Source: Adiantum capillus-veneris
Lineage: Eukaryota; Streptophyta; Polypodiopsida; Polypodiales; Pteridaceae
DNA: 64,000 nucleotides
Direction of reading: 5' to 3'
NCBI GenBank assembly: GCA_014529385.2
Contig: CM043953.1
Location: 114,605,549 to 114,669,548 of the forward strand
Position 1 is the first letter of the stretch, and each line of letters starts with the position of its first letter. This document shows positions 1 to 12,310 of this stretch, in pieces. The notes under the pieces were generated by a model. It was not told the DNA's origin. It worked only from the letters and a program-made list of their open reading frames with translations, and ran no database searches. The translations under genes were made by a program, and so were the position numbers.

Positions 1-223
1 AGAGGTGCAAAGTGCATGGAAAGCCATGGAGGAGGCCCATGCATTCGAACAATGTGAAAGGGCACCCGAGACCAGCATCCCCCAAGGAAGGAGCATCAAC
101 TAGGGTAGAGGGAAAGGGAGCAGGAGCAATGGCAGTAACCATGGGAGGGGACATGGGAGCAGTAGCAAGGGAAGGGAGTAGTGATTATCACCCTTTTGTA
201 TACATCTGAAAGAAACAATACAA
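1..223. other. Left flank of the first Ty3 element, nothing recognised
   Basis: Purine-rich sequence with a short open frame and no recognisable motif. It ends in the heptamer aatacaa (217-223) directly before the left LTR. The same heptamer follows the right LTR (13964-13970), so the pair is probably the target-site duplication of the 13.7 kb element. Confidence 0.4.
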
Positions 224-466
224 TGTGTATATTTTTGAAACAATATTGTACACTTTGCGGTACATGTCAAAAGCTAGGAACTTGCCTCCGTGCATTGTGT
301 GCAAGCCTCGAAAGGCTGCAAAACACACAACTAGAAGATCCTAGCAAGCTCAAAGGGGCAGGGGTGTGTCACTCACCGCTCAATGCTTCTGTCGTGAAGG
401 ACCCTGTGCTACAAAGAAGAAGGAGCCGCCGTTGATGCCGCCTCAACCACCTTGCCATCGTGATGC

Positions 467-547
<81 letters not shown>

Positions 548-859
548 CATACACACCACACACCTGTGAGCACACGGAGGAGAAGGAGGTAGAGATGGAG
601 CAAGAGCACTTCTTAGCTTACACCTAAGAGAATGAGGATTTTTAGGTCAAGTGGACCTTTTATAAGAGTTTGGCCAATTCACACATGGGCGCCCCCAATG
701 GCCAATCATTTTCCAAACTACTGTAAAAATAAGATAAGTGGTGCGCCTCTCATTGGCGATCACCTACACACCTAGTGGACCAACAAGCCCGATCCATGAC
801 TCAATCGAATAAATATTATGCGTTCGTCGAAGGTGATTGGGTGTCTGTGAGGGTTAACA
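224..859 (-). repeat. 3' LTR of the first Ty3 element
   Basis: About 636 bp, matching 13320-13963 along its length. On the minus strand it starts TGTTAACCC and ends in CA. It contains a long CT/AG microsatellite at 471-544, also present in the partner LTR. The neighbouring plus-strand pyrimidine run at 861-871 is the element's polypurine tract on the minus strand. Confidence 0.88.
471..544. repeat. (CT)n microsatellite inside the LTR
   Basis: An uninterrupted run of about 37 TC units. It occupies the same place in both LTRs of the element (the partner is 13554-13629), so a CT tract was already part of the LTR when the element inserted. Confidence 0.97.
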
Positions 860-2180
860 TGCCCCCTTCCTGATGTAGATTCCGTCCTCGGAAGCTTTTG
901 AGATGAAACCCGTTCGTCGAGGTGGAAGAGCATCTGAGATTGAATGTCCTTAGCCTTCTTCAATCACTGCAATATCAACCAAAATTGGCACAATAGTTGC
1001 ATTCTCATATACAATTAAAAAGCATATGCAGTTGTAGGCACACAAATTGATTGGTAAAAGAATATTAAACAATTTGTCAGTAGTAAATATTAAGCTATAA
1101 TATAATCAAACGCATAAACAGTTGTAAAGTTCAAAAACTAAAACAAGTCTGGGGTCGCTAATTTAACTATTAATAACGTGGGAAAGCTTCTCAATTTTCT
1201 CTGGTCAATTAAGTTGTTTAATCACGAGAGCCAAGTATTTCATGTCCGACGGCTGACTAGAGGTTATACCTAGAAGACCTTGTAGTTAAGCTACGATAAA
1301 AAGAATTTCTCATGAAATCATCGCCTGACTTATTCCTTTTTCTTTGACCCCCCAAAGTCTTTTCACATTGATTCAATTTTGATGTGTGTGCTTATTTTGT
1401 ATGCCTTTGGTTTTTTGCTTTTCAAGAAAAAATGCCCACACTGGGAACCTCTAGGGCTCTAGTACCATAGACAATACATGTGAGTGAAGTACCAAATCAA
1501 GATTTTACATTGTGACACTTTTGATTTTATTTTGTTTGTTTGTTTTCAGCATTTCAATTTTGTAACTTTTGGGGGGTCATATGACACTATTACCTTCCCC
1601 AGGCTCATCACACTAGTAAACTCCCTTTATAATAATTAAGCTAAAGGTTAATAGGGACTAAGACCACTAGAAAGCCCTAGTACATTGCACACATTGCTGC
1701 CTAAATTGGATTAAGAGCCTAAAGTAACCATTGATTATTAGGAAGGCATTCCCCTTGGTATTAAGAGAAGATCTCTAACACCTAACTTGGTCAAACTAGC
1801 TTAGTCATACTGCTTGATTCTTTAACCTAGACAAGAGATTATGACATAAAATTATGTAGGATCTAATGTTTAATTTAAGCAAATGTGTTGAATATTGTGC
1901 TACCAATCACATTTAAATCAGACAAACATGGATGCAAAAAAAGAAGACAAGAGGCAATGCTAATGGACACGAAACACCTGTTCATGTTGATGATCACGCT
2001 TGATTTGCAGAGTGAACGAGAGAAAGATTCCATGAAGTTCAAAATCCTAACAACAACAACATGTTTCTGTACACACTAGGAAACAAAAAGAATACCTCTA
2101 GGAGGCACATCAGTGGGAAGAGACACCAACCTTATTGAACATAATCAAACAACATAAGGAACCCTAGCCTAATCATTTGC

Positions 2181-2216
<36 letters not shown>

Positions 2217-3900
2217 AGAATCAAGGGAACAGGATACTATAGATATGGGGAGGTAACCCTAAGGCTAAACCCCTATCCTCATCATCATTGATAAAAACAA
2301 AGTCATTATCCATGAAACCATATGTGCCATCCGTGTAATCATGTAACTATTCCTCATCATTAGAGACGCAAATGTTCACTACGAACATCACTACACGTCT
2401 ATAGTCATCTTGGTCAAGAGGGTAAGTTTGTGCGATTGGAGAGACGTCCTCTACTAAGTATGGATCAGTCGTGGTCAACAGACGTATCAGCCATTCTAAC
2501 TCCTCAAAATTCCTCTGACATATACCAGCATACCTACAAATCACATTCACATGCAAGCACTGGGTAGACTATGTGAAACACTTGTGAGAAGTAAAGATGG
2601 TACCTCTGGCCGAAGGTAGAAGTGGATGACTCTAGCGTACTAGCCATATCTGTATACACAGATAAATGATGGCTAGAGTGCAAATATTATAAGGGTCGTG
2701 TCAAAAGGTCGTGTCCTTGTGCATAATGTGTTTTTATGATTTTGTGTCATATATAAAACTTGTAGGTTTCAAGATTTTTGTTTGGTGGCTTGCTCTTTTA
2801 CTTTTTTATTTTGGATTTTGTGAGTATAAGGCTTGATATATACATTCCCTAAGATTGGAGATTGAGAACTCAGTGAGGAGGAAGGTTAAGAGGGGAGCAA
2901 GTGAAGCAAACACTCCCCCCTTCCTTGGGTAGATCATACCTTTTGGAATGATGTTGTCACCTTTTGAAACCAATTGTTCCAAGTTTTCTTGAATGAAGAC
3001 TTTGACCAATAGTTTTCGACCTCCCTAGGCATTTCATCTAGATGCAAGGGTGGTAAGGTACTCTCCCATGATTTTATTTGCAACGTTGTTGTAGGTGGTG
3101 AACTTACAACGGGAGGTGCAAACTCTTTCTTGTTTGTATGGATATGTACAATGGTAGGTGGAGATTGTGTCAAAGCTTCTATTTTCGTATATGAACTACA
3201 TGAAGAGCAAGAAGCTTCATTAGTCTTTTCTATGGTTGAGCTGAGCGAAACAAGCCTTTCTTGCTTGGGTACCCAAACTAGCTCCGAATCAGGTGTATAG
3301 TATTATGTGATGTTGCCTTTCCCACGGTCTTCAATCGACTTTATCGTCATAGGTATTGACTCACATGGGTTAGGTTACAGGTACAAACACAATTTACGTT
3401 TGGCACCCAGATTTGATCATTTCCTTGATAGTAGCCTTGGGCTTCCAATAGTCATTTGGGAATCCAAAGCAACATTTTCTTATATTTCTGGGAGCGAGTG
3501 AGGTGTTTCTTACAAAGCTCCTGTTTTTTAGCATCAGCCATGGTCGCTAAAGAAGCTTTAGGAACCCACTTGTATGTTTTTTTTGTTATATTAGGATACG
3601 TCTTGTGTGTCTCAAGCTTTGTTCCAACTACAGAAGTTGAAGCTCTAGAGAGTTGTGCTATAGGGAGATATGGTTCAACCTCCTAGACATGCATTGATTC
3701 TTGTTTTATTTCCTCGAGAGGTAATATCTCAAGGACTACGGCTTGAGTGACAGGGATAAGAGGTTGTTTTCGTGTTGTGAAACTCCCTGTCCCCCAATCA
3801 ATAGTGCATTTGGCCGCTACCATCCACGTGTGTCCTAGGTTTAATGACCTTCCATAGTTCCAGTAGGCATGACCAAAAAGTCTTGAGCTACAACCCCGTT
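860..3900 (-). mobile_element. Post-integrase region of the first Ty3 element
   Basis: About 3 kb between the integrase/second protease-like segment and the 3' LTR. It is AT-rich, with only short frames on either strand. In Athila and Tat elements this position can hold an envelope-like or antisense reading frame, but I recognise neither here. It contains a 33-base C run at 2182-2214. Confidence 0.6.
2182..2214. repeat. Poly-C (poly-G on minus) tract, 33 bases
   Basis: A pure run of 33 C residues, unusual in otherwise AT-rich sequence. On the element's sense strand (minus) this is poly-G, able to form G-quadruplexes. The exact length may be affected by sequencing or assembly error. Confidence 0.9.
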
Positions 3901-3921
3901 GTCATAACGAACAGAAGTGTG

Positions 3922-4173
3922 TCAGATTTCAAAAATTGTAGTTTTTTTCTTGTTGACACCGTTGACTTGGATAGTACTCACAGATAGGGATGGCTTTCCT
4001 AACTGACACCACACCTCATATGACAACAAATTATATTTAGCACCCGTGTCTAACAAGGCGTTATATAGCACTTTCCCATAGGCGCTATTTGGTTCAATAG
4101 GGTATCTCAGAGGTGTGTCAGAGTCCAACCAATCATCCTCTGTGTAACTCCAAGGTTGGCCTCTCATTGGCAT
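3922..4173 (-). pseudogene. Second retropepsin-like segment downstream of integrase
   Basis: A minus-strand segment just past the integrase end carries the aspartic-protease active-site pattern LLDTGAKYNLLS followed by a leucine/glycine pattern (EVWCQLGKPSL), as in plant retropepsin-like domains. The element already has its usual protease ahead of RT (LDAGAG at about 8270-8288). This is therefore an additional copy in an unusual position. It is part of a broken fossil and no function is implied. It could be an accessory domain of the lineage or debris of another element. Confidence 0.55.
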
Positions 4174-4200
4174 CTTATGCGTTGTTGTCGCTCCTTAGCC

Positions 4201-5593
4201 TCATCTTGAGCTTGTGTCTTCTTCAATTCTGTTTGTGCCTTGGCTGTCCTTTTTATGGATGGCACGTAGCTCCTCTTGGCTTAAAGGATCATAATATCTT
4301 TTAAATTTTGCTCCCAATGAGGAATCCAATGGTTTCAACTCCATCGAGAGTTTCCACACAAATGGTACCTTTGGGGTGATTTCACATGCTCTATATGGTC
4401 CTTTTCTTGCATATTTCAACTTTTTCTTCTCGTTACGCACTCCATACATAAGGACTTTATCACCAACATTGATATCTTTGTTCTTTAGATGACAGTCAAA
4501 CCATTTCTTCCTTCTATCTTTCTCCACAAGTGCATTTTGCACAGCCAATTGTCTTTCTTCATCTAATCTCTCAAGGATACGTGAAGCTATGCGCAGACTA
4601 GGAACTACAAACTCCCATGGCATAACTACTTCTTGGCCATGTACCATTTTGAATGGTGTACAATTAATAGCAACTTTGTAAGAAGTACCGTCAGCCCATA
4701 GAGCTGATGTCAGCTTCAAATCCCAATCCATGCGATGAGCTTTGACTGTTTTGGTCAAGATAGAAATTAAGGTCTTGTTGGTGCTCTCAGCTTGGCCATT
4801 TGCTTGTGGATAATAAGGTGTGGACTTATGGTGGGCTATCATGAAGTTTGTCATGAGTTACTTTATCAATCCATTTATAAAATGAGTATCATTGTCACTC
4901 ACAATCTCAAAGGGACAACCAAATATTGTAATAATGCTCTCAAAGAGAAACTTGGCAGTTGACCTTGCATCAGCCTACGTGTTGCCCTGGCTTTTGCCCA
5001 CTTTTTCACATAGTCAGTGGCAACGATAATATATCAAGATTAAGTGCTACGAGTTACCGGACAATTGGGCCTACAAAATATAAACCCCTTCTTTCAAATG
5101 GTTGAGTCACTTTAACAGGATGTAAGGGCATCTTATCCTTTCATTGTGTGATCTTGTAACGTTGGCATTCATCACATCCTTTTGCAAAAAGTGATGCATC
5201 CTTGAATAAGGTAGGCCACCAATAGCCTGATTGCAACACCTTTCTAGCAGTTAGTTCCCCTGAGAAATGTCCTCCGGCTATACCCATGTGGGATTCTTGC
5301 AGTATGTATAAATACTCATCCTCATGAACACAACGTCTAAGAATATTGTCCTTCCCTAGCTTGTAGAGAGTTCCTGCAATGAGAGAATAAGGTTCACATT
5401 CTTTTAACAGTTTTTGAGTTGTATCCTTATGAAGCTCCTTGGGTGGAAAACCATTAACTAGAAAGTTCACAATCTCATCACTCCATTCAGGCATGGTCTC
5501 GACTAGGAATACGGAAAGTATCAGGAAATTCATCATCGACTCCAATAGGGGCTTCACCATTGGGTATGTGAGACAAATGATCCGCCATGACAT
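4201..5593 (-). pseudogene. Ty3 integrase region
   Basis: The upstream part (5141-5593) ends in an HHCC zinc-binding arrangement (ESHMGIAGGHFSGE, then CDECQRY), the N-terminal domain of Ty3 integrases. The downstream part (4201-4854) has the STPYYPQANGQAE motif of the DDE core containing its glutamate, followed by the basic C-terminal domain (GDKVLMY). No chromodomain follows. Fossil, broken. Confidence 0.85.
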
Positions 5594-5631
5594 GTCTTTT
5601 ACTAGGTCTCACCACAACGGTGAAATCAAAC

Positions 5632-5949
5632 TCAAGAAGAATTAACAACCATTGTGTAATTTTTTCCGTGGAAAAAAGGTTTATTTTCTAGATACAACAA
5701 TGTTTCATGATCAACATAGAATACAAACTTGTTGGCAGGAAGGTAGTAGCGAAATTTCTTCACTGCATAAATCATAGCTAAACCTTTCCACTTTGTAGTG
5801 GTGTAGTTCCTCTCAACATCATTCAATTGACAACTTGCAAAGCTAATGGGGTAGTCCAATTTATGTTCTCCTGGTTGAGCTAGACCACACCCAATAGCAA
5901 AGTTTGATGCATCAATATGCACATTGAAAATTACATTCCAATCGGGCAC
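5632..5949 (-). pseudogene. Ty3 RNase H region
   Basis: Typical RNase H motifs of a Ty3 polymerase: the IDASNFAIGCGLAQ start containing the first catalytic aspartate, the ERNYTTTKWKGLAMIYAVKKFRYYL helix region, and YVDHETLLYL. It lies between RT and integrase, as expected for Ty3/gypsy. Part of a broken fossil. Confidence 0.85.
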
Positions 5950-6301
5950 TCATAGAATGAGAGCGATTGTCAAGGTCTTTTTCAATGACTCATAAGCATG
6001 GTCACACTCCGCGTGTCCAGTGGAACTCAATAAGAAGTTTGTACAAAGGACGAGCTATCTATGCAAAGTTTAAAATAAATCGGTGATAATAACCAACATG
6101 GCCCATGAACCTTTGAACTCCTTTATAGTTTGTAGGAGGTGGCAATTCAGCAACGGCTTTTATTTTGCTCTCGTTTGTGGAAATCCCATTTTTGGACACT
6201 ATATTCCCTAAAATGACTCCATGTTTAACCCAAAATTGTCATTTAAAAGGGTTTAAGGATATGCGATACAATCTCCATTTCTCAAACACTTTTCGTAAAC
6301 A

Positions 6302-6925
6302 CTATAGATGTTCTTTCCAAGAAGAATAAACACAAAGGTCATCTAAGAAAGCTTCGCAAAACTTCCTCAAATATTCTCTAAAAGCGGTGTTTATTAATCT
6401 TTGGAAGGTAGCAGGAGCATTGGTTAAGCCAAAAGCCATAACACGAAATGCGAACACTCCGAATTCGGTTATAAAAGCCATTTTAGCTTGGTCCTCTAGT
6501 GCAATTGTGATTTGATTGTATCTAGAGTACCCATCTAAAAAGCTATAAGCTTCCTTTCCTACAACTCTTTCAAGCACATGTTTTGAATATGGCAAGTGGT
6601 AATGGTCCCTCCTAGTGGCGGCATTAACCTTCTTGAGATCCACGCACACTCTAAGTTTCCCAATATTTTTTGGCACAATCACTATTGGAGACACCCATTC
6701 TGAGTGCTCAATAGGATATATGGATCCGCATTTTACAAGCTTTTCAATATCTTCTTGAACAATCTTTGCATAATTAGGCTTCATTGGGTAGGGTCGTTGT
6801 TGGACTGGTTTAGCCATGCTATTCATGGGGATTGTGTGTTGCACCTCGGAAGGTGGAACACCTTTTACATCATGATATGTCCAAGCAAATATATCATTGA
6901 ATTCCTTGAGAAGTTCTTTAAGCAC
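6302..6925 (-). pseudogene. Ty3 reverse transcriptase region
   Basis: RT finger and palm motifs are clear: IVPKNIGKLRVCVDLKK, SFLDGYSRYNQI, MAFGLTNAPATFQR, and the catalytic box as FLDDLCVYS. The spelling is closest to Athila/Tat-group RTs (DATRKDH-type and QHTIP-type signatures). Part of a broken fossil. Confidence 0.9.
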
Positions 6926-7950
6926 ATACTCCTCAGTCTCTGTCAGATCTTGGGCAATGAAAACAGGTTTGGACTCTCTTCTCTTGGGTCTGCTAACTCT
7001 ATCTCCTTAACTATCACTGGACCATCATAGACTCCATTGTATACACAACCTTATGTTCCTCTGTGAAGTAGAGATTTGAAATGTTCAGGTGCATGGTGTA
7101 AGTCTGTGGGGTCTTGTTGTTCTATGGATTGTGATTTCTCTTCCTCTTCCTTTTATTGCTGAGCTAACTCTCTATTTTGTTGTCTCCGTATGTTATGGCT
7201 CAACTTTGGCTTTTTTGTAGCCCCTAGCTATGCAATGTCAATGGGTTGTGGACTACACCACATAATGCTTTAAAGATATTCACCCCAGTTATCTACCAAC
7301 TTTTGATGAGCATCACATGCCCCTATATAATTAAGCCATTCTGCAATAGATTTATTTTCATTTATTCTAGCACGCACATTTTCTCGATATCATCACCTCT
7401 TATATCTCTTACTCTTCTTATCTAATTTTTTATTATGATCGATCTCTAGTGAAGAGTCACTAGATGAATCGCTACTTGTGTCTTCTGCTCCCTTTGATAG
7501 ATTGTCATCTAGGGTAACACTGGGCCCTGAATGGTTTGTCCCCACATTTGCATTAAGATTTAACTCAGATACTTCATCCTCATAGTCAATTTCAATTGAT
7601 GATTCTGACTCCAAATCGTGTGGGCTATAGTCTTGTGAGACGCTACCTAGCTCCAATGTCAGTCAAGCCTTCATCTTGTAGGTCATCAGAAGCTATATGC
7701 ATTGCTTCTATCATATTTAAGGGTACAATTTGTGGCATTTCATCCTCCTCAAGTGTTACCTAGGTCGTCCCCTTATTGCCCCAAGTATCTATGGTTGCTG
7801 CTAGGTGGACCTAATCCACATTGTCAGACTCAGTCATCCCAGGTAGAACATCCATATAAGAAGAATCTTCCCCAACATCAGTGTCCATTTTACATGTGTA
7901 ACAATACTGCAATGGGACCAAGTGAACAGTGGTTTCAGATCTATGATTAA

Positions 7951-8460
7951 TTATAAATTTTTTTCTAGAGGACATGCTCGACCGTTACAAGATCCACTCA
8001 AATGACAGAATCTTGGAACTGCAAGTAGACATGGTTTATAGACCAGTCGTGCACCATTTTTGCTTCCCTCATGAAAGGACGTCTGCTTGAAGAAATCCAT
8101 AACAATGTAGGTATTCCTTATTTTTTGTCCAAAGATCTTGATCTTGAGATCTTCTAGCATCCCAATAGGTTTAACAATAGTCCCATTGGCCATCTTTACC
8201 ACTATGTTTGTGGTCCCAAGGTGAGGTCTTCCCATAGTTTCCAAGCAATTTTCAGTCATAATGCTAACCCCAGCGCCAGCATCAAGGATTCCGTTCATAG
8301 TTAATCCCTTGGTAGTGATTGGTATGGTTGCATTGGATTCATCGCCTTCAAAGTATTGTCCCAACTTGTTAACAAGTATTTCTACAACAGAGTTCTCATC
8401 TAGGTTGGGTTGTGGATCTAAGTGTTCCTCCTCGATTGGCATCTCCCTAGCTCCATCCAT
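7951..8460 (-). pseudogene. Ty3 protease region
   Basis: Contains ILDAGAGVSIM, a retropepsin active-site variant, at about 8270-8288, in the usual place between gag and RT. Part of a broken fossil. Confidence 0.75.
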
Positions 8461-8829
8461 CTATGCAAATTGTGGTAGCCTGACTTTCAGTTCTCCATTG
8501 AGGAAAGCTTGAAGAGCTAAGAATAGCTCGGGGTCTCCATATAGTTTGGACATGATGGTGGTTCTAACTTCTGAAGCCATGAAATCCATCAATTTGGCAA
8601 TATTTAAAGGCATCTTTTGGGCTTCAGTCCCTTGACGTGGGGAACATGGGATCTCCATTTCTTCGATAGGGTCAGGTAGTCCCTCTGTAAACATTCTTTC
8701 CAACAAGAAGTGAGTACGCCCACTTTCCCATGACTTTAAGTCACTTTCTTCTTGGATGACACTAGGTATGGCTAGGGGTCTATGGACTCTGTGAGGTTGT
8801 TGTTGCATAGGGAACAATGTGTCTGTAAT

Positions 8830-11800
8830 CTAGATCAGTCTAGGTGCTGGCTCTAGATCCCTTTGGGTCTCTTCTAACAAATTCCTTAATTTCTTGACTC
8901 GCTCGATCTCCTTTTTAGGGTTTGGGTAAGTTCCTATCTTATTCTTGGGTCCTGACCATTGTGGCTCATAAGGATCTTCCTTGTTGGTTTCTTTCCTAGT
9001 GGTTGTTTTGGTCTCCATAGTTTCACCTGATTCAGAATCCTCTTCAGCATCATTCATATATATGGGGTAGTCACCAGTCCCTATGTTGGTCTTTGAACTG
9101 GAGTCTGATTTTGCTGCTTTTTGATCTCCTCCTTCATGTTTTCTTCTTCTTCTCAGATTAGGCAATTGATGCCATGTCTCTTTCTTCAAGAATATAATTT
9201 TGTTTTTGGAGCATCGATTGTGTGAGTACATTCACTGGTACCAGAGGTGTACTTTGTGATGGCTCCTCGATAACCTCAATCAAGTTTAATGGCATGATCT
9301 TCATTGCATTTGGATTATTTGGACATTGGGCAATCAAATGATCTATGCCACATCGATTACACATGAGTATCGTTGATTGGTTTGCATTAGTGTAGCATTA
9401 TTTTGTAGCCTAATAGGACACTCAGCTACACAATGTGGACCCCCACATTCATAGCATTGAAGAGGTGGACCCCCACACTCATAGAGTTGAAGAGGTGGAC
9501 GCCCACACTCATAGCATTGAAGAGGTTGTCTCTTGGCAGTGTAATTGATATTTTGGCCTCTTGCAGCAAGAGCAACTACTTGATAGACAGGTTTGACTTG
9601 TCCCCAATAGTCCTCCATGTAGTATTGTGGACTTTCTTCAAGGGAATCAATCCCATAGGCAATATTAGGGTCTATATCTTCCTCACAGCCTTCCAAACAA
9701 GGAATAGATGACTCACAACACACTTGATTCACAGAAGTGATTCTCATATGTGGTGGTTGCGGTCCTAGCACTGGAGGTGGTAAGGGGTGTTGTTTGAACA
9801 ACATTTTGGGCCCTAGTGACCATGTGTTGTAACGTTTGTTCAAGAGGTGGGGCCGGCATCAATGCAGGCACTCGAGGTGTGTCCGTCCATGCTAGTTGGT
9901 CTATTGGCCATCGTGCGCTTAAATTCTATGCAATCCTTAGCTTGATGACCATACCTCCCACATGCATTGCAATTTCCATTAAATTTCATGATATAAGCGT
10001 AGGGCATTCACTGATACTATGCGGACCATAGAAAACTGAGCACCATTGTTGCTCCCTTCTTGGATATGTATGATTGTTTTGTGGAGCATGATTGCCTCTA
10101 AGACGTTCTTGAATGGCTTTGGTAAGATCTGCTAAAGTCATCTCAGATATCTTTGGCTCCTTAGCAATAGGCTTTAAGGTCATTGGTTGATGCCCCGATG
10201 CTTGCGAGCTAGTAGATTTAGGCTCAACAGACACTCTTTCTCCTTGAATCATTAAACTATCCTCCAATTGGGGGGGCATTGGTGGTGACTACTTCCCAAC
10301 TGGTGATACCTCTAATGACTAGGCCATTGTAGATATCCTTATGTCATAATCCCATAATGAATCTATCAAGCAATTGATTATTATTGAAGTGCTCATTTGG
10401 ATTACAACGAGAATTCAAATGCTTCAAGCGACTAATAAAGTCTCTCGTGGATTCTCCTTCCTCTCGTTGGGCTTTCTGGAGCTGAGATGCTACACCCCAA
10501 AGCACTCCCTCTCATATGCATTCTTTCAAGAACATTCTCCTAAGAGTAGGGAAAATTGTTTTTTCTTCCACCCTTAGGTTTCTATACCAATCCCCAGCCT
10601 TCCCACTTTAGGTTAGGCTTAAAGCATTACTGTTATGCAGGTCATTGTGTTCTCCTAGAGAATTGCATATTTGTTCAAACACTTCGATATGCTTTCTCGC
10701 ATCCCCATCTCCACTAAATTTTTGTGTGAGCTTGGATATTTGTACTGCCTTACTTCTAGGCTCCCTATCAGATGTGTTACGCATATTCTCAGCAATAGAT
10801 CAACCGATAGCTTGAGCAAATGTTTCCAAGTCACCTTAGAGCAGGTACCGTGGGTAAAGGTGCTCCAGAGACTACATTTGGAGTCAGTATTGGCATTAGG
10901 CTTGGCGCATAGGAAGCCCTTAAGTTCCAAGTTTGGTACGGTGTTGTGCCATGTGGCGGCGCAAAGTTCATATGTTTGGCCCTAGGCATAGCAAACGTCG
11001 GATGTGACATGCTTATGCTAGCCGATATGGTCCCATTGAAATAAGAGCTTGGGTGTTGTGGTTGTGGAGCATAAGTTGTTGAAATAATGAGAGGGGTAAG
11101 ATCTATATAAGTACGAGGACCTATAGGTGCATATGATTGATACACAATTGTAGGTATTGTTGTCGGCATTGAGCTACTATGTATAGCGGTGCTTTACTAA
11201 CAAATGAGGTCCATGGTGTGTTCCTTGGCATGCCCATCACTGGGGTAGGCATGGTAGCCGTGGTGTCATCAAGAGAAAGATGAGCTAGACTTGGAAAGGT
11301 AAAGCTATCACTTGTGGGCTCAGATTGTACTAAGACCCTTGGCAAAACAACATATGGAGGATCCATCGAGCTTATCGAGGGAGTCTCCATTTGCGATAAA
11401 GTTGGTTGCTTAGCCTTCCCTGTATCCAAGAATCTCATGAGACCCGTTGAAGGCATGTGGATCCCCTTGTTATGTCTCTCTAGCTCAATAACCCTATGGA
11501 TGACCTCACAAACTCTTTGTTGTTGATCCTCTACACTAGTAGCACCCTTTGTGGATTGTAGGACATCTAACCAAGCCACGTGATAGGTGTGACCTGTGTG
11601 TAGGTCGGTTAGAGTTTCCATTTGTAGTTTGTACTCCCAGTTCTCATTTAGGAACGCTCCATCTAGGATTGAGGTGTTAGGGGTGTCCTTTGAACTAGAT
11701 GCAATGTGGCTCTCCATAGGTTGACCCTTAGTGGTCGTTAATTCAGGAGCACTCGATTGCTCGCCTAGCATGGATGTTGGCATAGGGGCTTTTGCTTTTA

Positions 11801-12310
11801 ACTCTCTTTGTTGCTCTACCCTACTAAGCTCTTGATTTCCTTTTCCCTAGCCGCAATGATATACCGCTCAACCTTTTGCACTTCAGCAAGGCTTCTACCA
11901 TCAAGTAATATAACCTTAGAGGGGAATAGCTCTAAAGAGTCAAGTGCTACAGTGGATGGATTGGCAAATTTACCTCCCCAGCCCCCTCATTTACATCATT
12001 AGCCCCATGTTGCGGAGCGAGTGGCTCTACTAAAGGTTTCCTTCAAGCGGCTAAGCACGCTCGGTCCGGATCATGGGCCTATGGCATGCATGTCTTGGCT
12101 TGAGCTATCAGGATTAGGCATCGGGTAACCCTCCATGACGTCGTAGTTAAAGGAAGAGTCACTAAAAGCAATATGTGGGTCCTGAGTGGTACTACCTTGG
12201 GTTCCTGCTGAGGGCCTAGAGCCTAAGGTAGAGGAATAATGAGTGTCCGCGTAAACGGAGACACTCTCTATGTGCTCGTCCTCTAGCACACAACCAGAGC
12301 GTAGGTGCAC
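8830..12310 (-). pseudogene. Ty3 gag region with several zinc knuckles
   Basis: The segment opens with MHLRSGC, the LRSG-type start common in plant Ty3 gag. Three or more zinc-knuckle-like motifs follow: CNACGRYGHQAKDC (about 9950-9990), CNRCGIDHLIAQC (about 9320-9362, spacing CX2CX3HX4C), and a knuckle with tandemly repeated halves at 9433-9525. The CX2CX3HX4C form recurs in the right-hand Ty3 element at 60882-60920, linking the two. Part of a broken fossil. Confidence 0.75.
9433..9525 (-). repeat. Three 30-bp tandem repeats in the gag zinc knuckle
   Basis: Three near-identical 30-bp units each encode, on the minus strand, a CYECGGPPLQ-like decapeptide ahead of a HCVAEC half-knuckle. They multiply the CXXC half of a CCHC motif. 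The units differ at only a few bases. Confidence 0.85.

Noticed and set aside
366-609. Frames encoding Ser-Leu or Arg-Glu repeats over the CT tract (also at 13424-13749, 35419-36265, 50529-50939)
   Set aside because: These are translations of dinucleotide repeats in open phases and not genes.
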